DNA of 11,745 nt from Cyclobacteriaceae bacterium (GTDB lineage: Bacteria > Bacteroidota > Bacteroidia > Cytophagales > Cyclobacteriaceae). The translations under genes were made by a program, and so were the position numbers. The notes below the pieces were generated by a model. The model searched no databases. It saw nothing but the letters and a program-made list of their open reading frames with translations, and was not told the DNA's origin. This document shows, piece after piece, positions 7,961 through 11,745 of this stretch; within the stretch, counting starts at the first letter, position 1, and the number at the start of each line of letters is the position of its first letter. The stretch covers positions 1 through 11,745 of the forward strand of contig CANHCD010000040.1 of the NCBI GenBank assembly GCA_947458795.1, in the 5' to 3' direction.

Positions 7961-7992
7961 TTGCAGTAAATTAGAATATGTCTTTACCTTTG
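7961..7992 (+). promoter_or_regulatory. Promoter of tRNA-Leu (Bacteroidota -33/-7 type)
   Basis: The -7 box TACCTTTG (7985-7992) matches the Bacteroidota consensus TAnnTTTG exactly. A TTG (7961-7963) lies 21 nt upstream, within the 17-23 nt spacing reported for the -33 element. Transcription would begin near 7998, about 40 nt before the mature tRNA 5' end. It lies in the 154-bp divergent gap between relA/spoT and the tRNA gene. Confidence 0.75.
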
Positions 7993-8036
7993 CATCCACA
8001 ATTGGAAAAGAGTTTTTATTTTTCATTTGGTCACAT

Positions 8037-8118
8037 GCGGATGTGGCGAAATTGGTAGACGCACTAGACTTAGGATCTAGCGCCGCGAGGCATGGGGGTT
8101 CGAGTCCCTCTATCCGCA
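8037..8118 (+). tRNA. tRNA-Leu, anticodon UAG
   Basis: Class II tRNA of 82 nt. The acceptor stem GCGGATG (8037-8043) pairs with TATCCGC (8111-8117), with one G-U pair; discriminator A is at 8118. The D arm has stem GCG/CGC with GG in the loop at 8054-8055. The anticodon stem CTAGA/TCTAG holds loop CTTAGGA with anticodon TAG at 8071-8073 and G at position 37. The long variable arm GCC-GCGA-GGC (8082-8091) is typical of leucine tRNAs, and the T arm is 8094-8110 with loop TTCGAGT. It decodes CUA and, by wobble, other CUN codons. The bases after the discriminator are CCC, so CCA is not encoded and must be added by nucleotidyltransferase. Confidence 0.97.
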
Positions 8119-8127
8119 CCCTACTAG

Positions 8128-8173
8128 CCCTCAATCCCTCCCCTACCCAGTAGGATAGAGATTGGGGGTTTTT
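8128..8173 (+). terminator. Terminator after tRNA-Leu
   Basis: CCCTCAATC (8128-8136) pairs with GATTGGGGG (8160-8168), with one G-U pair. An inner stem CCTAC-CCA-GTAGG (8142-8154) adds structure, and five T follow (8169-8173). It starts 9 bases after the tRNA. The first codon of tig is only 28 bases beyond the T-tract, so this hairpin may also act as a partial terminator or leader for tig. Confidence 0.8.
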
Positions 8174-8201
8174 AATTCAAAACCAATTAATTGAACATAC
8201 T

Positions 8202-9530
8202 TTGGAAATTACAGTAGACAAGCACACCGCAAATCAAGCTTCTATTAAAATTAAGCTTATTGAGGCAGATTATCAACCAAAGGTTGATGCTAAACTTAAA
8301 GACTACGCCAAAAAGGCTGTAATCCGAGGCTTTCGCCCAGGAAAAGCGCCTGTAACCATGGTAAAAAACATGTATGGCGTATCCCTACTCGTAGAAGAAA
8401 TAAATACCATACTGGGTGAATCACTTAACAATTTCCTGAAAGAACAAACTTTTAGAGTTTTGGGTGAACCGCTTCCTGTTGAAAAAACAGAAAATTCAAT
8501 CGACTGGAAAAATCAGAAGGATTTCGATTTCGAATACAAAATCGGTTTCATAGAATCAGTCCAGGTTCAACTAGACCAAAAGATCAAAGGCACAAAGTAC
8601 AGCATCAAAGTTGATCAAAAATTGATCGATGAAACCCTAGAAAATCTTACGGCTCAGTATGGAGAGAGCACCAACCCTGAAGTTTCGGAAGCGGGCGACT
8701 TCATTTATGGAGATTTGAAATCCACCACTACAGATTTCTCAAAGACAGTTTCTGCTGATACTGCCAAACTTTCCAAAAAGTTGGCTGGCAAGTTTATCGG
8801 GCTAAGCAAAGAGGCAGTAGTCGAGTTTGAAAGCAAAGAAGTTAAAAAAGACGAATGGACTGCGGGCTTTGGACTATCAGATGAAGAAGGAGATGCGGCT
8901 ATGGGTAGCTACACCTTTACTGTAAAGAACATCAACCGTAAGGCGAAGGCTGAACTTAACCAAGAATTTTTCGATAAAATCTTTGGTCCTGATCAAGTAA
9001 AATCTAAAAAGGAGTTTGAAGAAAAAGTAAAAGAAACCCTTCAGGGCAGTTACGACAAAGAATCTAAGGTCTTCACAGAAGAAGAGCTTAAGAAATTGAT
9101 CGTTAACACCGCAAACCTGTCTCTTCCTGATGCCTTCCTTAAAGAATGGTTGGTCAAGGCAAACGAAGGAAAAGTTACCGAATCTGAAGTAGAAGCAGAT
9201 TATCCAATCTATGCTAAGCAACTTTCTTGGTCTTTAATTTCCAACCAAGTGGCTAAAGATCATTCCATTCAGGCTGAGCATGCAGATGTGATTGAGAAAA
9301 CAAAGGAAATGGTTCGTGAGCAATTTGCTTCTTCAGGATTAGGAGCACAATTGGAATCTAGCATGGACATGTTTGTAGACAACTACCTCAAGGGCAACGA
9401 GGGTCAAAATTACATGAATATGATGACCTCTGTACAAAATGAGAAAGTGCTTGCCTTTATTCAAGAAAAGATAAAGATGACAGACAAAAATTTATCGATT
9501 GACGAATTCAAGGAACTTTTGGACAAGTAA
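8202..9530 (+). CDS. tig: Trigger factor (ribosome-associated chaperone)
   Basis: Trigger factor binds the ribosome next to the exit tunnel and shields nascent chains. The 442-residue length fits the family (about 430-450). The N-terminal ribosome-binding domain (about 1-115) contains the signature RGFRPGKAP (42-50) that contacts the ribosome. A middle part (about 155-245) corresponds to the peptidyl-prolyl isomerase domain, but classic FKBP-type active-site residues are not evident, so it probably has little isomerase activity (common in this phylum; inference). The C-terminal helical arms (about 250-442) form the chaperone cradle. Translation appears to start at TTG (8202-8204): the resulting MEITVDK is the expected N-terminus, no in-frame ATG or GTG precedes it nearby, and the next ATG is codon 53, inside the ribosome-binding domain. 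Upstream sits the tRNA terminator; clpP follows after its own terminator. The tig-clpP-clpX order is a common quality-control cluster. Confidence 0.95.
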   Translation: MEITVDKHTANQASIKIKLIEADYQPKVDAKLKDYAKKAVIRGFRPGKAPVTMVKNMYGVSLLVEEINTILGESLNNFLKEQTFRVLGEPLPVEKTENSIDWKNQKDFDFEYKIGFIESVQVQLDQKIKGTKYSIKVDQKLIDETLENLTAQYGESTNPEVSEAGDFIYGDLKSTTTDFSKTVSADTAKLSKKLAGKFIGLSKEAVVEFESKEVKKDEWTAGFGLSDEEGDAAMGSYTFTVKNINRKAKAELNQEFFDKIFGPDQVKSKKEFEEKVKETLQGSYDKESKVFTEEELKKLIVNTANLSLPDAFLKEWLVKANEGKVTESEVEADYPIYAKQLSWSLISNQVAKDHSIQAEHADVIEKTKEMVREQFASSGLGAQLESSMDMFVDNYLKGNEGQNYMNMMTSVQNEKVLAFIQEKIKMTDKNLSIDEFKELLDK

Positions 9531-9550
9531 TCGAATTATGAACTATATTG

Positions 9551-9577
9551 AAAAGTCCTTTTTTAAAGGACTTTTTT
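9551..9577 (+). terminator. Terminator of tig
   Basis: An 11-bp perfect stem AAAAGTCCTTT (9551-9561) / AAAGGACTTTT (9565-9575) with a TTT loop is followed by a T run to 9577. It begins 20 bases after the tig stop. The A/T-rich outer pairs also give a possible terminator on the other strand, but no gene needs it. Confidence 0.88.
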
Positions 9578-9584
9578 AGTTTTG
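9577..9584 (+). promoter_or_regulatory. Candidate clpP -7 promoter box
   Basis: TAGTTTTG matches the Bacteroidota -7 consensus TAnnTTTG exactly. Its first T is the last base of the tig terminator T-tract. The nearest upstream TTG (9548-9550) is 26 nt away, longer than the usual 17-23 nt, so the -33 element is uncertain. Transcription would begin near 9590, leaving a short leader of about 15 nt before the clpP ATG at 9606. Confidence 0.55.
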
Positions 9585-9605
9585 TCTCCTAGAAAAACCA
9601 AAGAC

Positions 9606-10280
9606 ATGATCAACAAGGAAGAATTTAGAAAATACGCCATTCACAACCAAGGTGTTAGTGGTACGGCATTTGACCAATACACCACCCATATTGAAAACAT
9701 GACCCGCTCAGTTATTGAAGAGCGTCCACAGAATTTTAGAGAAATCGATGTGTTTTCTCGATTAATCATGGATCGAATCATTTTTCTAGGGACTGGTGTA
9801 GATGACCATATTGCCAATATTATTGTGGCTCAGCTCCTCTTTTTAGAATCTGTAGACTCCAAAAAAGATGTACTCCTTTACATCAACAGCCCAGGTGGCT
9901 CTGTGACTGCTGGCCTAGGGATCTACGACACCATGCAATACATTGGTCCAGATGTCGCTACGATTTGTACGGGCATTGCTGCATCGATGGGAGCCGTACT
10001 ATTGGCAGGAGGCGCAAAGGACAAACGCTCTGCATTGAAGCATGCACGTGTGATGATCCACCAACCCTCTGGCGGCATGCAAGGCCAATCTACGGATATG
10101 GAGATCTCTTTGAAGCTGATTCTAGCCATGCGCCAAGAGCTCTATCAAATCTTAGCCAACCACACTGGCAAATCTTTTGAAGAAATTGAAAAAGATTCAG
10201 ACCGAGATTACTGGTTGAGAGCCCCAGAAGCAAAAGAATACGGCTTAATTGATGAGGTACTCATTAAAAAAACTCCCTAA
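9606..10280 (+). CDS. clpP: ATP-dependent Clp protease proteolytic subunit
   Basis: ClpP forms the tetradecameric serine-protease barrel that degrades substrates unfolded by ClpX. From ATG 9606 the protein has 224 residues. The catalytic triad is S127 (GIAASMGA), H152 (VMIHQPSGG) and D201 (SDRDYWLRAPEA). The oxyanion-region motif INSPGGSVTAG is at 93-103, and the C-terminal YGLIDEVL is typical. An in-frame TTG at 9582 would add eight residues (MSPRKTKD), but it lies inside the -7 box and 5 nt past the tig terminator, and MINKEEFRKYA is the N-terminus expected in Bacteroidota, so the ATG is preferred. The stop overlaps the clpX start by one base (TAATG), giving a tightly coupled clpPX operon. 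Residues before the catalytic core (about 1-30) probably include a short propeptide. Confidence 0.96.
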   Translation: MINKEEFRKYAIHNQGVSGTAFDQYTTHIENMTRSVIEERPQNFREIDVFSRLIMDRIIFLGTGVDDHIANIIVAQLLFLESVDSKKDVLLYINSPGGSVTAGLGIYDTMQYIGPDVATICTGIAASMGAVLLAGGAKDKRSALKHARVMIHQPSGGMQGQSTDMEISLKLILAMRQELYQILANHTGKSFEEIEKDSDRDYWLRAPEAKEYGLIDEVLIKKTP

Positions 10281-11503
10281 TGGCTCAACCCACTTGCTCC
10301 TTCTGCGGTAGAAATAAAAAGGACGTTGACTTGATGGTGTCGGGTATCTCTGCCCACATCTGTAACTTCTGCATTGAACAAGCCTTTGAAATTGTTGTTG
10401 AGGACAAGAAGAACAAGAAATCAAGTTCCAAAATTGCCGTAAAACTCAAAAAACCAAAGGAACTCACCGAATACCTAGACCATTATGTGATTGGGCAAGA
10501 AGATGCCAAAAAAGTGCTTACCGTAGCAGTTTACAACCATTACAAGCGCTTGCAGCAGAAGCAAGAAGCCGATGAGGTAATGATTGAGAAATCAAATATC
10601 ATCATGGTCGGTGACACGGGAACAGGCAAAACTTACCTAGCCAAAACGCTAGCCAAAATTCTCGAAGTTCCTTTTTGCATAGCAGATGCCACCGTACTCA
10701 CGGAAGCAGGCTACGTAGGTGAAGATGTGGAAAGCATTCTAACCCGATTACTTCAAGCAGCGGACTATAAGGTAGAAGAAGCTGAAAGAGGGATTGTTTA
10801 CATTGACGAATTGGATAAAATTGCACGTAAATCCGATAACCCATCCATCACGCGTGATGTCAGTGGTGAAGGAGTGCAGCAAGCGCTTTTGAAGCTTTTA
10901 GAAGGCACAGTAGTCAATGTTCCCCCTCAAGGAGGCAGGAAGCATCCGGATCAAAAGATGATCGCTGTAAACACTGAAAACATCCTATTTATCTGTGGAG
11001 GAGCCTTTGATGGAATCGCAAGACACATCGGGAAGCGTCTCCATACCCAGCCCATGGGCTTCAGCTCTTCGGCTACAAGTATGACGGCGGATCGTGACAA
11101 CTTACTTCAGTACGTCACAGCGCAGGACCTCAAAGCTTTTGGACTTATTCCTGAATTGATTGGTAGACTTCCTGTGCTCACGCATTTGGATCCCTTACAT
11201 AAAGATACCCTCAAGCGTATCCTTACGGAACCCAAAAATGCACTAGTGAAGCAATATGCCAAACTGATGGCCATGGAGGGTGTTGCCTTAACCTTTGAGG
11301 AAGGGGCTTTGGATTTTATTGTAGATAAAGCGGTGGAATACAACCTAGGTGCTCGCGGACTTCGATCTATTTGTGAGGCCATCGTCACAGACGCCATGTA
11401 CGACATCCCTTCCGATAGTAGCATCACCGATTTAAACATCGATGAAGCCTACGCAAGGTCAAAATTTGACACCTCCAAATTCAAGCAATTACAGGTAGCT
11501 TAA
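10280..11503 (+). CDS. clpX: ATP-dependent Clp protease ATP-binding subunit ClpX
   Basis: ClpX is the hexameric AAA+ unfoldase that feeds proteins into ClpP. The N-terminal zinc-binding domain has C6/C9 and C28/C31 (CSFC, CNFC). The AAA+ core shows Walker A GDTGTGKT (111-118), pore loop GYVGEDV (144-150), Walker B IVYIDELDK (172-180), second pore loop GRKHPDQ (219-225), sensor 1 around NILFICGGAFDG (234-245), arginine finger R296 in LIPELIGRLPV, and sensor 2 R359 in NLGARGLR. The ClpP-docking tripeptide, IGF in E. coli, appears as MGF (259-261). The Walker A second residue is Asp where many ClpX proteins have Pro; catalytic Lys and Thr are present. The 407-residue length is normal (about 400-425). 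The gene overlaps clpP by one base and is followed by a strong terminator. Confidence 0.97.
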   Translation: MAQPTCSFCGRNKKDVDLMVSGISAHICNFCIEQAFEIVVEDKKNKKSSSKIAVKLKKPKELTEYLDHYVIGQEDAKKVLTVAVYNHYKRLQQKQEADEVMIEKSNIIMVGDTGTGKTYLAKTLAKILEVPFCIADATVLTEAGYVGEDVESILTRLLQAADYKVEEAERGIVYIDELDKIARKSDNPSITRDVSGEGVQQALLKLLEGTVVNVPPQGGRKHPDQKMIAVNTENILFICGGAFDGIARHIGKRLHTQPMGFSSSATSMTADRDNLLQYVTAQDLKAFGLIPELIGRLPVLTHLDPLHKDTLKRILTEPKNALVKQYAKLMAMEGVALTFEEGALDFIVDKAVEYNLGARGLRSICEAIVTDAMYDIPSDSSITDLNIDEAYARSKFDTSKFKQLQVA

Positions 11504-11508
11504 ATCTC

Positions 11509-11540
11509 AAACCCCGATCGCATCGGGGTTTATTTTTTTT
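11509..11540 (+). terminator. Terminator of clpX, between convergent genes
   Basis: A perfect 10-bp stem AAACCCCGAT (11509-11518) / ATCGGGGTTT (11522-11531) with loop CGC is followed by ATTTTTTTT (11532-11540). It starts 5 bases after the clpX stop. Its T-tract overlaps the stop codon of the convergent lpxB-like gene (TAA, complement of 11539-11541), so it separates the two transcripts. It is less T-rich in the lpxB direction. Confidence 0.92.
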
Positions 11541-11745
11541 AGGAAGCTTCAACTCCCAGAATCAATTGAGCAGTTTGCTGAGAAGCAGATTCCTCCCCTA
11601 TTTTTGATCGAATTAGGGCATATCCTTCAAGTATCTCCTTCCGATAAGCCAAATCTGACAGCAAGCGATTTAGTTCCTTACGAAGATTAATCGATGAAAA
11701 ATCATCTTGGATCAGCTCACGGACTACCTGATGATCTGCAATCAA
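11539..11745 (-). CDS. lpxB: Lipid-A-disaccharide synthase, C-terminal fragment (5' part outside window)
   Basis: Only the last 68 codons plus stop are present; the frame is open through the right edge, and the first in-window codon (TTG) encodes an internal leucine. The segment LIADHQVVRELIQDDFS followed by a helical tail (LRKELNRLLSDLAYRKEIL) resembles the LpxB C-terminus, where a LxADxxxVxELLQ motif is typical. LpxB is a peripheral inner-membrane glycosyltransferase that condenses UDP-2,3-diacylglucosamine with lipid X to form the lipid A disaccharide. It converges on clpX with a shared intergenic terminator. Another GT-B glycosyltransferase is possible because the catalytic part is not visible. 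Confidence 0.75.
   Translation of the reverse strand: MIADHQVVRELIQDDFSSINLRKELNRLLSDLAYRKEILEGYALIRSKIGEESASQQTAQLILGVEAS

Noticed and set aside
7940..8153. Small open frames on both strands covering the tRNA-Leu gene
   Set aside because: They overlap the tRNA and its promoter and terminator, and look like no recognisable protein.
8037..8173. tRNA-Leu 3' end as a possible integration (att) site
   Set aside because: No second copy of the tRNA 3' end, no integrase, and the downstream genes are core (tig, clpP, clpX).
9582..9605. TTG start extending ClpP by eight residues
   Set aside because: The TTG lies inside the -7 box and 5 nt after the tig terminator; the ATG at 9606 gives the expected N-terminus.

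Overview
The window looks like a chromosomal segment of a Bacteroidota member, most likely order Cytophagales (Algoriphagus/Cyclobacteriaceae-like). This is inferred from a PorP/SprF protein paired with a gliding-motility-type C-terminal secretion domain (type IX secretion), from promoter -7 boxes of the Bacteroidota form TAnnTTTG, and from the protein character of trigger factor, ClpP and ClpX. No sequence search could be run. Nearly all genes are core housekeeping genes. The only accessory-looking part is the type IX pair at the left.

Left part, minus strand. Positions 1-3311 hold a two-gene unit: a 780-residue secreted lectin/PKD protein with a type B type IX sorting domain, followed through an ATGA overlap by a PorP/SprF outer-membrane partner cut by the left edge. 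A perfect 16-bp hairpin terminator (3349-3384) separates this pair from purA (adenylosuccinate synthetase, 3399-4670).

Middle, minus strand. A bifunctional RelA/SpoT ppGpp synthetase-hydrolase (5666-7882), a Fur-family zinc-binding repressor (5151-5615) and a single-domain STAS anti-sigma-factor antagonist (4805-5149) follow one another in the same direction as purA. Fur and STAS are separated by 1 nt. The order relA-fur-STAS-purA places the stringent-response enzyme beside two regulators and beside a purine enzyme that is a known ppGpp target in other bacteria.

Right part, plus strand. Diverging from relA are a tRNA-Leu(UAG) gene with a good promoter and terminator, then tig (trigger factor), clpP and clpX. 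These form a ribosome-to-protease protein quality-control cluster in the order common across bacteria. clpP and clpX overlap by one base. tig is separated from clpPX by a terminator whose T-tract runs into a promoter -7 box for clpP. A terminator after clpX faces the 3' end of a convergent lpxB-like gene (lipid A disaccharide synthase), of which only 68 C-terminal codons plus the stop are in the window.

Coding density is very high. No gene-free stretch exceeds about 160 bases, and I see no insertion sequences, CRISPR arrays, prophage genes or long repeats. I found no clear evidence of a new biological system. The most discussable items are the coupled lectin/PorP secretion pair, the relA-fur-STAS-purA neighbourhood and the nested terminator/promoter between tig and clpP.
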